Below, piece after piece: positions 24,230 through 32,667 of a DNA stretch of 41,693 nt; position 1 is the first letter of the stretch, and the number at the start of each line of letters is the position of its first letter. Under the pieces are notes generated by a model. That model worked only from the letters and a program-made list of their open reading frames with translations, did not search any database and was not told where the DNA came from. A program made the translations under genes and the position numbers. Source of the DNA: a virus; IMG/VR virus record IMGVR_UViG_3300042558_000620, positions 1 to 41,693 of that record. The stretch is one strand, 5' to 3'.

Positions 24230-24832
24230 GATTGATTTAGGTATACCGTTACTATTCAATAAATCGTAAAGATATTTCTTTTGATGTTGTGAAGAATCTT
24301 TAACTATAATCGTATCTATTCTACCCCCATCCATCATATAATTAGAAATACCATCAACAAATCTATCACAATCATCCTCACTCTTTAATGAGAATAAATT
24401 TATATCACTATCTCGTTGAACAACTATCTTATTATTTATTTTTGATAATAATTTAACACCAACTTTGGGTAGATATTTCCTTAAAAATTCCGGTATACTA
24501 ATTCGTTTTGAGTTCTTAATATCAAACAACATTTCCTCTTTATTATACGAGTTAATTTCAAGGATCATAAAATCAGGATCCTCCATCTCAATCTTTATCG
24601 TTCTGCCAAATTCATCTCTAACAAAGTAAGGATTTGAGTCAACCATTCTTGAAACTAAAGCAATTTCATATTTACATTGTTTTCCGTTTTCAGTTTCAAC
24701 ACCAAAAAACACTTTTTTGTTCTCATCAATTAAATCTTTATAAAACTTTGTTGCCCTGGCTTTAGTTTTAAATTTCTTTATAATTCTTTTTTTTACCTTA
24801 TTTTTGAATAATACAATTGTAAAATTGTCCAT
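24194..24832 (-). CDS. Unknown phage protein, minus strand
   Basis: A 212-residue protein. The first 40 residues (FTIVLFKNKVKKRIIKKFKTKARATKFY) are basic and beta-alpha in pattern, and the C-terminus is also basic (LYRRFTTYKRE). I recall this kind of N-terminus in conserved phage proteins of unknown role. It converges on, and overlaps, the gene ending at 24229. The plus-strand promoter of dnaJ lies partly within its 5' end. Confidence 0.6.
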   Translation of the reverse strand: MDNFTIVLFKNKVKKRIIKKFKTKARATKFYKDLIDENKKVFFGVETENGKQCKYEIALVSRMVDSNPYFVRDEFGRTIKIEMEDPDFMILEINSYNKEEMLFDIKNSKRISIPEFLRKYLPKVGVKLLSKINNKIVVQRDSDINLFSLKSEDDCDRFVDGISNYMMDGGRIDTIIVKDSSQHQKKYLYDLLNSNGIPKSILYRRFTTYKRE

Positions 24833-24847
24833 TTTTTAATATCTTTG
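24816..24847 (+). promoter_or_regulatory. Bacteroidota-type promoter for dnaJ
   Basis: ATTG at 24816-24819, 20-base spacer, and a perfect TATCTTTG at 24840-24847, 29 bases before the ATG. The -33 part overlaps the 5' end of the opposite-strand gene, so the two promoters may interfere. Confidence 0.75.
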
Positions 24848-24876
24848 TAATTAAATATAACCAAAATACAGTATAA

Positions 24877-25794
24877 ATGAATAATCAAAATTATTACGAC
24901 ATATTAGGGGTTCCTGAAACCGCAACTCAAGATGAGATTAAAAAAGTGTATCGTAAATTGGCAAAAGAGAATCACCCCGATGTTGGTGGTGATGAAGAAC
25001 TGTTTAAAAAAATTAGCGAGGCGTATGATACGATCGGTGATGAAAACAAACGAAAAGAATATGATGTAAGAAAAAATAATCCATTTGGAGGACACGAGGA
25101 AGCTCTCCGAAATATGTTCAATCAGACATTTGGTAGTAGACAACAAAATAGAGTTCACGATTTAGTTATTGATACCGAATTAAATGTTACCGAATCGTAT
25201 TTGGGGGCAAAAAAAGAATTCACATATAAGAGAAAACTAAAATGTGATCCTTGTAATGGTGAGGGTGGTGATAAAAGAGTTTGTCCAACTTGTAATGGAC
25301 AAGGTTTTATTATTAGACAAATGGGTTCAGGAATGTTCATACAGATGATCCAAGCCGCTTGTAACACTTGTTCAGGGCAAGGACAGGTTATCACAAATCC
25401 TTGTCATATTTGTAACGGTGCGGGGACTAAAGACGAAATGAAAACCGTGGAGGTTCAATTACCTGTAGGTATTGATGAAGGACAATTCATACGACTACAA
25501 GGTATTGGTGATTTTAGAAATGGAGTTTACGGTAATTTAGTGGTTAGAATAAAGTTGGTTTCAGATAATAATTTTGAGAAATACGGACCACATTTGGTGT
25601 ATAACGTATATTTTACATTGGATGATTTGAAAAACAGTGATTTTGAAATCCCACACCCTGACGGAACTATGAGATTAAAATTTCCAAAGGTATTTGATAC
25701 AACAAAACCCTTAAGAGTTAAATCAAAAGGGTTTAAAGGTGAGATGGTAGGTGATTTGTTGGTTAACCAACACGTAAGATTTGAGAGGGATTAA
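24877..25794 (+). CDS. dnaJ: DnaJ-family co-chaperone
   Basis: A 305-residue protein with the full class I plan: J domain at 5-65 with HPD at 33-35, a short FGG segment, four CxxCxGxG zinc motifs (CDPCNGEG, CPTCNGQG, CNTCSGQG, CHICNGAG), and a C-terminal substrate-binding domain. It is shorter than bacterial DnaJ (about 375 residues) because the Gly/Phe linker and the dimerisation end are reduced. It would stimulate host DnaK ATPase and direct it to phage proteins. It has its own host-type promoter, suggesting early or middle expression. Confidence 0.92.
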   Translation: MNNQNYYDILGVPETATQDEIKKVYRKLAKENHPDVGGDEELFKKISEAYDTIGDENKRKEYDVRKNNPFGGHEEALRNMFNQTFGSRQQNRVHDLVIDTELNVTESYLGAKKEFTYKRKLKCDPCNGEGGDKRVCPTCNGQGFIIRQMGSGMFIQMIQAACNTCSGQGQVITNPCHICNGAGTKDEMKTVEVQLPVGIDEGQFIRLQGIGDFRNGVYGNLVVRIKLVSDNNFEKYGPHLVYNVYFTLDDLKNSDFEIPHPDGTMRLKFPKVFDTTKPLRVKSKGFKGEMVGDLLVNQHVRFERD

Positions 25795-25967
25795 AATAAA
25801 GAAATAATGTCTTTAACTATATGGTAAGTTCCGTAAATACCTGAACCAAACATATATAATGAGAATATTAGTAATCCCCATTGAGTTTTACTCATACCTT
25901 TTTTACATTGTTTACATCCCTTAACTTGAGTTGCTTCACCTTTTGGTTGTTCTAATTCTTGTTCCAT
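25791..25967 (-). CDS. Small membrane protein with CxxC motif
   Basis: A 58-residue protein reading MEQELEQPKGEATQ, then GCKQCKKG, then one transmembrane segment (WGLLIFSLYMFGSGIYG). Its stop overlaps the dnaJ stop tail to tail by 4 bases. The Cys pair near the membrane could bind metal or form a disulphide. It is the only gene in an otherwise empty 280-base interval. Not recognised. Confidence 0.65.
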   Translation of the reverse strand: MEQELEQPKGEATQVKGCKQCKKGMSKTQWGLLIFSLYMFGSGIYGTYHIVKDIISLF

Positions 25968-26026
25968 AATTTAAATGATATTGTCTTTTTTTATTTAGTA
26001 AAACATTTTTAAAAAAAAAACTTTTA

Positions 26027-26058
26027 ATTGACAGATAAAGATAAATACCCTATCTTTA
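26027..26058 (+). promoter_or_regulatory. Bacteroidota-type promoter for the Dam-like gene
   Basis: ATTG at 26027-26030, 20-base spacer, and TATCTTTA at 26051-26058 (last base differs from TAnnTTTG). The ATG is 16 bases further on. Confidence 0.65.
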
Positions 26059-26074
26059 AACAAAGAAAAATAAT

Positions 26075-26926
26075 ATGTGTGTATCCTATGTAGGGGGTAA
26101 ATCTAAAATTGCCCCACAGTTAATAATTCCAAATATACCAAAAGATATTGAAATGTATATTGAGGTTTTTGGAGGTCAATTTTGGACATTCTTTAAAATG
26201 AATTTGGAGGATTACCCAAATCTTAAAACGGTTGTCTATAATGATTTCAACCCACTAAATTATAATATGTACCAGTGTATTCAAGATCATAAAAGATTGT
26301 TAGAAGAATGTGAAAAATTTATAGTTCAGGAAAAAGATGTATTCCCAACCAATCCAATTTGTCGGGAACAATTTAACAGGTTTCAAGCTGAAATATTTGA
26401 TGAGAATTTCAAGGTAAAACCTTATGATTATGAAGTTGCCGCCAAATACATTTATGTTTTAACCCAAGTTTTTTCAGGTGCAAACCCATCAAAATCAAAA
26501 TTTATTGATTTGAAAGGTAAATATCATTCTAAATTCACTTCATTTAAAAATAAGTTAAAAAAACCGGAATGGCAAAAAATGTTTGAAAGAATTGATTTAG
26601 TTGAGAATATGGACTTTCAAGAAGTAATTGAAAAATATGATTCGCCGAACACATATTTTTATGTTGATCCACCTTATTATGTCGTAGGTGAAGGGAGTTA
26701 CTATTCTAATCACGATTTTGGAAGACAGGATCACGAAAGGTTGGCAAATGTATTAAATGGGGTTCAGGGTAAATTTAGTTTATCTTATTATGACTTTGAA
26801 CAATTACATTTTTTCTTCCCCGACAACATATACAGGTGGGAAAGAAAGGAGTTTGCAAAGGCTGCGGCAGCAAAAAAAGGAACAAAACAAAATATGGGTG
26901 AGGAACTTCTCATAATGAATTATTAA
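26075..26926 (+). CDS. Dam-like (D12 class) adenine-N6 DNA methyltransferase
   Basis: A 283-residue protein. Motif X/I is SYVGGKSKIAPQL followed by YIEVFGGQ, and the catalytic motif DPPYY lies near residue 214, in the alpha-class order. The family makes N6-methyladenine; the GATC target of true Dam is not proven here. Phage Dam-like enzymes protect phage DNA or mark it. No matching nuclease gene is adjacent. Confidence 0.85.
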   Translation: MCVSYVGGKSKIAPQLIIPNIPKDIEMYIEVFGGQFWTFFKMNLEDYPNLKTVVYNDFNPLNYNMYQCIQDHKRLLEECEKFIVQEKDVFPTNPICREQFNRFQAEIFDENFKVKPYDYEVAAKYIYVLTQVFSGANPSKSKFIDLKGKYHSKFTSFKNKLKKPEWQKMFERIDLVENMDFQEVIEKYDSPNTYFYVDPPYYVVGEGSYYSNHDFGRQDHERLANVLNGVQGKFSLSYYDFEQLHFFFPDNIYRWERKEFAKAAAAKKGTKQNMGEELLIMNY

Positions 26927-26954
26927 TTAATTCGTCCATTTTTAATTATTGTAA

Positions 26955-26962
26955 TATTTATA
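26955..26962 (+). promoter_or_regulatory. TATTTATA box before the WCT/LRR gene
   Basis: Exact box 13 bases before the ATG at 26976, in a 49-base gap. Confidence 0.5.
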
Positions 26963-26975
26963 GTAAAAACAACAA

Positions 26976-28823
26976 ATGAAATTAGTAAAAATTTTATCAT
27001 CAGTAATTGCGGAGAATGTTGATCCTAAATTTAGATTAACAGAAATATCAAATAAATTAATGAATCAACTTGTCGTTAAGTTTACGGAAGAAACTGAAGA
27101 TTCGGAGGACGACATCAAAAGTTACATTAATGACTTTGACAAATATAAAAACGGATTACCATCCGACAAACGAGACATTACAAAATATTCATACGAACAA
27201 CTTAAATCTTTGATTCAATCTAAAAGATCAAAGAAAGAAGAAGGGGATATTTTTAAGACATATATGAAAGGACCTGGTAAAGGTTCTGATCAAAGACAAG
27301 TTAAGTCAATGATTAAAAAATTCTTGGAGATAAGAAATTATTTACCTGAACCAAATAGAGATATTATGAAATATCCTTATTTAAGATTGGTTGAGTTAAT
27401 CCAAAATAAATTTGGTGGAATTATAACTAAAGCGGCTTTTGAAAAATATAAAAGAGAAAGAACTGATTTAACAAATGAACAAATCCTTTCATATATTGAA
27501 AGATATGTTGATTTATATGATAGATTGGAACCTAATACTCCACCAATTATGTTAATGTCATTTGATGATTTAGAAGCATCATTGGATCACTTACCTGATG
27601 GTGACGATGTTCCACAAAAGAAAGGTGACGACTTTAAAGATATTGAAAACATTTACGACAAAGATAATTTATACATCTTCAAACCAAATGGTAAAGAACA
27701 ATGTATTAGATTAGCACACGGAAGACCTTGGTGTACATCAAGAGTTGGTGGTGGTAACTTATACTACAACTATCGTTTGGAGAACAACCTAACACTTTAT
27801 TATGTTATTGATAAAGACAAATCATTTGACGATTTAAACTTTGCGGTGGTTATCTTGGTTGATGAATACGGAAGAAAAAGAATTGCCGATGGTAAAAATA
27901 TGGCGGGAGGATTCTCGGGACATAAAACTGAAAGTTGGGATGTAATATCTTCAAAAGTTCCTAAATTGGCGGACAAAGAATATTTATTCACCGCTGATCC
28001 ACTTACTGATAGAGAAAAAAGTTTATTAAGAAAGTATAAGAACATTAGTATTGTAGAGGATGCGGTTAAAGAACTTGGTTCAGTTGAAGATGCTGAATTT
28101 TGGTTGGAAATTGCGAGTCCAAACTTAACTAACAAACCTAGAGTTTATATTAACTTACCAGCAGAACTTAAAAAGAAATATATTTCTTTGGGTATGGACT
28201 TGACAGGTGATATGATTACAAATTCTGAACCTGATGTTGTTAAATATTATTTGGCAAGAAAGATTGATTCTTTAAGAACTAAATCTTTGTCAAATCTAAC
28301 AACCGCAGATATTGCATTAATCAATATGCCGACAATGAAAAACCTTAAAGAAGAATTGAAGGTTAAATATGCGGGACAATTAGCGACGGAGGGAGATAAT
28401 ATTGTTAAGATTACTTATCCAAATGACGCATCGTCAAAATACATTGCATTATTTGGATTTGATGAATTGTTTGAAAACTTACCTGAAACAATCACATACT
28501 TAACAATTGCTAATAAATCAAATGACACACTTGATTTGGATATACCGCCAAGTATTGGTAAATTTAGAGATGTTATTGCGTTAGTTCTTGAAAACTGCGT
28601 AAGAACACTACCTGAAGAGTTGGGACAAATGGAAGGATTAACATTCCTAACATTACAGAACAATAAAAATCTTCAAAGTTTACCTGAATCTTTGGCTGAT
28701 TTGGAATTTTTGGATCTTATTGCATTATCAGGTTCTAATCCAAATACGGAAATACCTGAAAGATTATCGGCAATGATGGTTGAAGAAGGTGAAGGTTTTT
28801 ACTATATTTCAAGAGATGTCTAA
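26976..28823 (+). CDS. Large virion-like protein with WCT segment and leucine-rich repeats
   Basis: A 615-residue protein. N-terminus MKLVKILSSVIAENVD with Ile-Ala-Glu at 11-13. Then two similar helical segments, at about 45-75 and 108-138 (Y-N/L-P-D/E...R-D-I-K/M-Y-S/P-Y), an apparent internal duplication. A central domain (225-330) holds AHGRPWCTSRVGGGNLYYNY and LYYVIDKD, related in pattern to phage domains with a WCT motif. The last 150 residues are leucine-rich repeats. No catalytic residue set is known to me. The N-terminus and the TATTTATA box point to the virion. Confidence 0.6.
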   Translation: MKLVKILSSVIAENVDPKFRLTEISNKLMNQLVVKFTEETEDSEDDIKSYINDFDKYKNGLPSDKRDITKYSYEQLKSLIQSKRSKKEEGDIFKTYMKGPGKGSDQRQVKSMIKKFLEIRNYLPEPNRDIMKYPYLRLVELIQNKFGGIITKAAFEKYKRERTDLTNEQILSYIERYVDLYDRLEPNTPPIMLMSFDDLEASLDHLPDGDDVPQKKGDDFKDIENIYDKDNLYIFKPNGKEQCIRLAHGRPWCTSRVGGGNLYYNYRLENNLTLYYVIDKDKSFDDLNFAVVILVDEYGRKRIADGKNMAGGFSGHKTESWDVISSKVPKLADKEYLFTADPLTDREKSLLRKYKNISIVEDAVKELGSVEDAEFWLEIASPNLTNKPRVYINLPAELKKKYISLGMDLTGDMITNSEPDVVKYYLARKIDSLRTKSLSNLTTADIALINMPTMKNLKEELKVKYAGQLATEGDNIVKITYPNDASSKYIALFGFDELFENLPETITYLTIANKSNDTLDLDIPPSIGKFRDVIALVLENCVRTLPEELGQMEGLTFLTLQNNKNLQSLPESLADLEFLDLIALSGSNPNTEIPERLSAMMVEEGEGFYYISRDV

Positions 28824-28838
28824 TTAAAATCTGAATAT

Positions 28839-29135
28839 ATGAGTAATGTTGATATTGAAATTTATGTATCACAATTAATTAATTTCTTTGAGAGTAATCC
28901 AAACGATTTAATTGATTTGGTTGGTAACATTCAGAAAGAAGAGTTTTATCTGAAATTAAGACAAAAGTGTGAGGAGAACCACAAAAAAGGTGAGGACATT
29001 GTTTTAACTAAAAATCAAATCATTGATATTGTTGTGGAACTTAAAATACCGGATATATCGGAAAATTTAAATCCCGAACAAGTTGTGGAGGGTTTTATTC
29101 AGAAAACAAAATTTGGTGATATTATTTTGAATTAA
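28839..29135 (+). CDS. Small unknown acidic protein
   Basis: A 98-residue helical, acidic protein (VSQLINFFESNPNDLIDLVG, KKGEDIVLTKNQIIDIV). It follows the LRR gene after 15 bases and precedes the promoter of the DUF932 gene. No domain recognised. Confidence 0.6.
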   Translation: MSNVDIEIYVSQLINFFESNPNDLIDLVGNIQKEEFYLKLRQKCEENHKKGEDIVLTKNQIIDIVVELKIPDISENLNPEQVVEGFIQKTKFGDIILN

Positions 29136-29147
29136 TTTCATTTCATA

Positions 29148-29178
29148 TTTGGTTATTAAAGATTAATTACTATCTTTG
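29148..29178 (+). promoter_or_regulatory. Bacteroidota-type promoter for the DUF932 gene
   Basis: TTTG at 29148-29151, a 19-base spacer, and TATCTTTG at 29171-29178. Both elements are perfect. The ATG is 23 bases downstream. Confidence 0.8.
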
Positions 29179-29201
29179 TGATGTAATTAAAAACAGACAT
29201 T

Positions 29202-29957
29202 ATGATTTATACACCAGAACTTATCAAATCCGTAGCACCTTCAGTGTTCGCTACCTCGGCATCTAACAAATTATCAGACAAATATGTTTTTGTCCCAACT
29301 GACCAAGTAATTGAATATTTTGATCGTGAAGGATGGGAAATTTCTGATGTTAGCCAAACGGGTAGAGGTATTCACGCAACTCACCAACTTAAATTCCGTC
29401 ACGGACAACTTCCTGCGGTTGGAGACACATTGGTTGAGGCGATTGTTAGAAACTCACACAATGGTATGTCAACCTTTTCGGTAAGTGCGGGATTACACAG
29501 ATTATGTTGCTCCAATGGATTGACGGTTCCGACATCAGTAGCGGAAAAATTCAATGTTAGACACAGTGGTTTTGAACTTGACGATGTGAAACGATTGATG
29601 GACGGATTCTCAAAAAAATTACCGATAATCCAAGGATCTGTTGGACGAATGATGGAGAGAGAACTTACAATTGACGAACAAATTCAGTATGTTCAGAAAG
29701 CGTCAAAAATCCGATGGGCAGAGGGTTCAATCCCAAGTGATAACCAACTTGTTGACATCCTTACACCAAATCGTGTGGAAGACAATAAGAATGACTTGTG
29801 GACAACATTCAATGTGGTTCAGGAGAAGTTTGTAAGAGGGGGATTTGACTACCGAACTAAAACAGGAAGAAAGTCAAAATTACGAAATCTTAAAAGTATC
29901 TTGACGGTGAACAACATCAACACAAAACTTTGGGAACTTGCTGAAGAAATGATTTAA
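29202..29957 (+). CDS. DUF932-family phage/plasmid protein
   Basis: A 251-residue protein with the DUF932 pattern: FVPTDQVIEYFDREGWEI, GIHATHQLKFR, the central RNSHNGMSTFSVSAGLHRLCCSNGL (given here only as its key parts RNSHNG and RLCCSNG), and a helical C-terminal half. DUF932 proteins are frequent on phages and plasmids; their function is still unclear. It is monocistronic, from promoter to terminator. Confidence 0.8.
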   Translation: MIYTPELIKSVAPSVFATSASNKLSDKYVFVPTDQVIEYFDREGWEISDVSQTGRGIHATHQLKFRHGQLPAVGDTLVEAIVRNSHNGMSTFSVSAGLHRLCCSNGLTVPTSVAEKFNVRHSGFELDDVKRLMDGFSKKLPIIQGSVGRMMERELTIDEQIQYVQKASKIRWAEGSIPSDNQLVDILTPNRVEDNKNDLWTTFNVVQEKFVRGGFDYRTKTGRKSKLRNLKSILTVNNINTKLWELAEEMI

Positions 29958-29964
29958 AAATAAC

Positions 29965-29990
29965 GGAGGGTTAATCACCCTCCTTTTTTT
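29965..29990 (+). terminator. Intrinsic terminator after the DUF932 gene
   Basis: GGAGGGT (29965-29971) pairs with ACCCTCC (29977-29983) around a 5-base loop, followed by seven T. Confidence 0.85.
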
Positions 29991-29997
29991 GGTGATT

Positions 29998-30312
29998 ATG
30001 AATAAACAGAAACTCGCATTAAAATGGTTGAACAAGGAATTTGGTAACTTAACTCCGGTAGTTAAGGATTACGTAACGCACTATATTGATAAAAATAGAT
30101 TTCCAGTATTTTACAAATACCACGATGAAGAATATGGGGGAAATATTTACTTTGATTATAGTAGAATATGGTCACTTTTGGGGTCAATTTTTGGTATGGA
30201 AATTTCGGAAATTAGAAATTTATTAAAGATATGGTTGGAAGAAACTTATAATATGGGGGAAGTCACACCTAGATTTTCTTTAAGTAAAATTCACTTCCGT
30301 AATTTAAAATGA
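29998..30312 (+). CDS. Triplicated family, copy 1
   Basis: A 104-residue protein, MNKQKLALKWLNKEFGNLTPVVKDYVTH... with R-I-W-S-L-L in the middle and WLEETYN near the end. It is the most divergent of three adjacent paralogues, for example in lacking the QKNGWVY segment. I recall the family from large phages but know no function. The ATG at 29998 is chosen by alignment to the other copies. Confidence 0.65.
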   Translation: MNKQKLALKWLNKEFGNLTPVVKDYVTHYIDKNRFPVFYKYHDEEYGGNIYFDYSRIWSLLGSIFGMEISEIRNLLKIWLEETYNMGEVTPRFSLSKIHFRNLK

Positions 30313-30313
30313 T

Positions 30314-30616
30314 ATGAATAAACAAAAAATTATATTAAAATGGTTAAATAAGGAGTTTGGTAATTTAACTTCGGTGGTTAAAGGTGATGTAACATATTAT
30401 GTTGATAAAGATAGATTACCTTTATTTTTTTATTACCAAAATCAAAAAAATGGGTGGGTTTACATCAATTACAATAGAATTTGGTCATTTTTGGTATCCG
30501 TTTTTAGTATGGACATATTGGAAATCCGTGAGTTATTAGAGGCATGGTTGGAGGATACATATAATTTGAGGGGATACACACCCGGGTCTCGTCCCTCTCA
30601 TTTCATCAACATTTAA
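30314..30616 (+). CDS. Triplicated family, copy 2
   Basis: A 100-residue protein (MNKQKIILKWLNKEFGNLTS..., QKNGWVYINYNRIWS, WLEDTYNLRGYTP). One base separates it from copy 1. The first 80 residues are very close to copy 3. The tail differs from both others. Function unknown. Confidence 0.65.
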   Translation: MNKQKIILKWLNKEFGNLTSVVKGDVTYYVDKDRLPLFFYYQNQKNGWVYINYNRIWSFLVSVFSMDILEIRELLEAWLEDTYNLRGYTPGSRPSHFINI

Positions 30617-30622
30617 AATGGT

Positions 30623-30943
30623 ATGAATAAACAAAAAATTATATTAAAATGGTTAAATAAGGAATATGGGAATCTTACTAAAGTGGTTAGAGGTGATAGA
30701 ACATTTTATATTAATAAAGATAGATTACCTTTGTTTTATTATTACCAGGATCAAAAAAATGGGTGGGTTTACGTTAATTATGTTAGAATTTGGTCACTTT
30801 TGGAATCCGTTTTTAGTATGAAGGATTTGGAAATTAAGGGGTTATTAGTGGTATGGTTGGAGGATACCTATACTTTGAGGGGTGTCACACCTAGTAAGCG
30901 ACTAGGGGGCGGAGGACATGGTTGGAGGATACCTATAATTTAA
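30623..30943 (+). CDS. Triplicated family, copy 3, with out-of-frame tail
   Basis: A 106-residue protein like copy 2 up to LEDTYTLRGVTP. The last residues (GGGGHGWRIPII) come from a second occurrence of the WLEDTY-coding bases, at 30917-30938, read in another frame. The end is therefore a recombination scar and not a conserved domain. The remaining protein may still fold. Confidence 0.62.
   Translation: MNKQKIILKWLNKEYGNLTKVVRGDRTFYINKDRLPLFYYYQDQKNGWVYVNYVRIWSLLESVFSMKDLEIKGLLVVWLEDTYTLRGVTPSKRLGGGGHGWRIPII
30918..30938 (+). repeat. Direct-repeat remnant of a lost paralogue end
   Basis: ATGGTTGGAGGATACCTATA occurs twice, near 30852 and near 30918. The second copy is followed by the AATTTAAAATG-type junction seen between the paralogues. 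It is best explained as what is left of a deleted fourth copy. Confidence 0.65.
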
Positions 30944-30949
30944 AATGAT

Positions 30950-31288
30950 ATGGAAAACGAAATAAAATATTTTAAAAAAATTGATGACTTTATTAGTTCC
31001 TTATTGGGGAAAACAAATAAGGTTTATAGTGTTATTGAGTGTATGGATCATATACCAATCACACCCGAACTTTTATTAACTAAACGATTTACAATTGAGT
31101 ATCTTGATAGTAAATCTTATGGAGGCGCTTTAATCCACACTGAAGGTATTTTTAGAAATAATGCTGGGATATATTTATACCTATCTAAAATGGAGATTGA
31201 AACTACTTATAAAATAAAAGTAATATACGACATAACACAACTTGATGAGGTGGTGTTATTCATAAAAAATTTAACAAGATTGAAATAA
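30950..31288 (+). CDS. Unknown small protein
   Basis: A 112-residue mixed alpha/beta protein (FTIEYLDSKSYGGALIHTEG, YKIKVIYDI). It follows copy 3 and precedes thioredoxin by one base. No motif recognised. Confidence 0.6.
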   Translation: MENEIKYFKKIDDFISSLLGKTNKVYSVIECMDHIPITPELLLTKRFTIEYLDSKSYGGALIHTEGIFRNNAGIYLYLSKMEIETTYKIKVIYDITQLDEVVLFIKNLTRLK

Positions 31289-31289
31289 T

Positions 31290-31604
31290 ATGGAAATTAC
31301 AGGTAAAGAATTAGAGAAAAAAATTAAAAATGGGGAGAAGGTTATCGTTGAGCTATATGGCGTTTGGTGTTCGCCCTGTAAGATGATGAAACCGATATTT
31401 GAAAAAGTTGCAACGGAAAACACAACGGATGTTCAAATGTATACAATGGATGTTGATCAAAACAGAGATGTTGCGGTGAAATTAGGAGTTAGAAGTGTTC
31501 CCACTATTAAAGTAATTAATGGAGGTGATGTGGTAACCACTAAAGTTGGAGTTCTTAAGGAAGATGAAATAAAAGGGTTAGTTCAAGAATTAATTAATGG
31601 ATAA
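31290..31604 (+). CDS. Thioredoxin
   Basis: A 104-residue thioredoxin with WCSPC at 26-30 and the cis-proline region RSVPTI near 70. It probably donates electrons to a ribonucleotide reductase encoded outside the window, as in T4. The active-site dipeptide Ser-Pro differs from Gly-Pro of E. coli thioredoxin. It overlaps the glutaredoxin gene by 8 bases. Confidence 0.9.
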   Translation: MEITGKELEKKIKNGEKVIVELYGVWCSPCKMMKPIFEKVATENTTDVQMYTMDVDQNRDVAVKLGVRSVPTIKVINGGDVVTTKVGVLKEDEIKGLVQELING

Positions 31605-31881
31605 GGTAGTAGTTGTTTTCACAATGCAAGGATGTCCCTATTGTGTTGATATGAAAGATATGTTAGTTAAAGAGGGGATTGATTTTGTTGATCGTGATAT
31701 TGACGAATACGAGGAAGAATATAATATGTTTGTTGAGATTACAGAGAATGAATTTGTACCGGCATTTATGTTAATTGAGAATCCCGAAACAGAACCAATC
31801 AGTGAGTTATATGCTCCTGACAGAGATTATCAAGACATTGAAGATGGTGTTAAGATAATTAAAGAATGGATTGAGAAATAA
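31597..31881 (+). CDS. Glutaredoxin-like protein
   Basis: A 94-residue protein with CPYC at 13-16, the classic glutaredoxin site, and FVPAFML as the cis-proline region (TVP in typical members). The insert EDEYEEEYN-like is acidic. It would work with thioredoxin in thiol-disulphide exchange for nucleotide reduction. The gene ends in a terminator. Confidence 0.82.
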   Translation: MDKVVVVFTMQGCPYCVDMKDMLVKEGIDFVDRDIDEYEEEYNMFVEITENEFVPAFMLIENPETEPISELYAPDRDYQDIEDGVKIIKEWIEK

Positions 31882-31884
31882 AAC

Positions 31885-31917
31885 AAAACCCCACCTTTTT
31901 AGGATGGGGTTTTTTGT
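31885..31917. terminator. Bidirectional terminator after glutaredoxin
   Basis: AAAACCCCA (31885-31893) pairs with TGGGGTTTT (31905-31913), plus a CC/GG pair with a bulged A. T-runs follow on both strands. It separates the convergent glutaredoxin and 31917 genes. Confidence 0.8.
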
Positions 31918-32612
31918 TAGAAAAGAATTATATGTTCCAATAAATCTTGTTTAAGGTATGGTTTGTCTCTATTAGGATTCAGGATATCATCAATTAGATT
32001 ATAGTCCGATAAACGCTCTCTAAATGATTCCATATCAAAATCAAACACATCAAGAATAAGTGACTTGATTGATTTCTTATCAATTTTTGAGTCAGAGACA
32101 ATTTTGATTTTTAAATCCTCGTCCTCTTCTTCATTTGTGAAATAAAACGAAACCTCATCCACACCCAATAAATTAAACATATGGTTCATTATGTAGTGTG
32201 AATAGTAAGTATTTATTCTACCACAATCTAAACTATAACCGTAAGGAAATTCTGATGAAATAGATATCTCCGAAATGTCAGGATCAGGTTCCTCAACGAA
32301 TGTATTCTTATTTACAATAACCCAACCTTTATGAATTGGTTTAATATCCTCGTTGTATCTGATAACATCAATTGTATTAAGATCCGACATCTCCAATTCC
32401 TTCAGGACATCACCGAAAGATTCCTTAAATTCATTTTTAATTTCGTTTATGTCTAAATACTCATTTGATGTTGTTAAACCATTAACAATCATAAACGCAC
32501 CACAATCTGTGACTTGGATTATTGATTTTTCTGTTCTTTTGATTTTTGAAAGGATGAAGTCGGCAAATAAATTTGTAATTCCCCTTCTTGAGTTTTTATT
32601 AATTAATCTCAT
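31917..32612 (-). CDS. Unknown phage protein
   Basis: A 231-residue protein starting MRLINKNSRRGITNLFADF, with VTDCGAFMIVNGLTTS and a C-terminal acidic region. The first part looks like a folded N-terminus without targeting motif. I recall relatives in large phages with no known function. A TATTTATA box on the minus strand lies 42 bases upstream (32655-32662). Confidence 0.6.
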   Translation of the reverse strand: MRLINKNSRRGITNLFADFILSKIKRTEKSIIQVTDCGAFMIVNGLTTSNEYLDINEIKNEFKESFGDVLKELEMSDLNTIDVIRYNEDIKPIHKGWVIVNKNTFVEEPDPDISEISISSEFPYGYSLDCGRINTYYSHYIMNHMFNLLGVDEVSFYFTNEEEDEDLKIKIVSDSKIDKKSIKSLILDVFDFDMESFRERLSDYNLIDDILNPNRDKPYLKQDLLEHIILF

Positions 32613-32667
32613 ATCTATTATATTTTTATAATGTGTATGAAATTAAAATAACAATATAAATAGTTTG

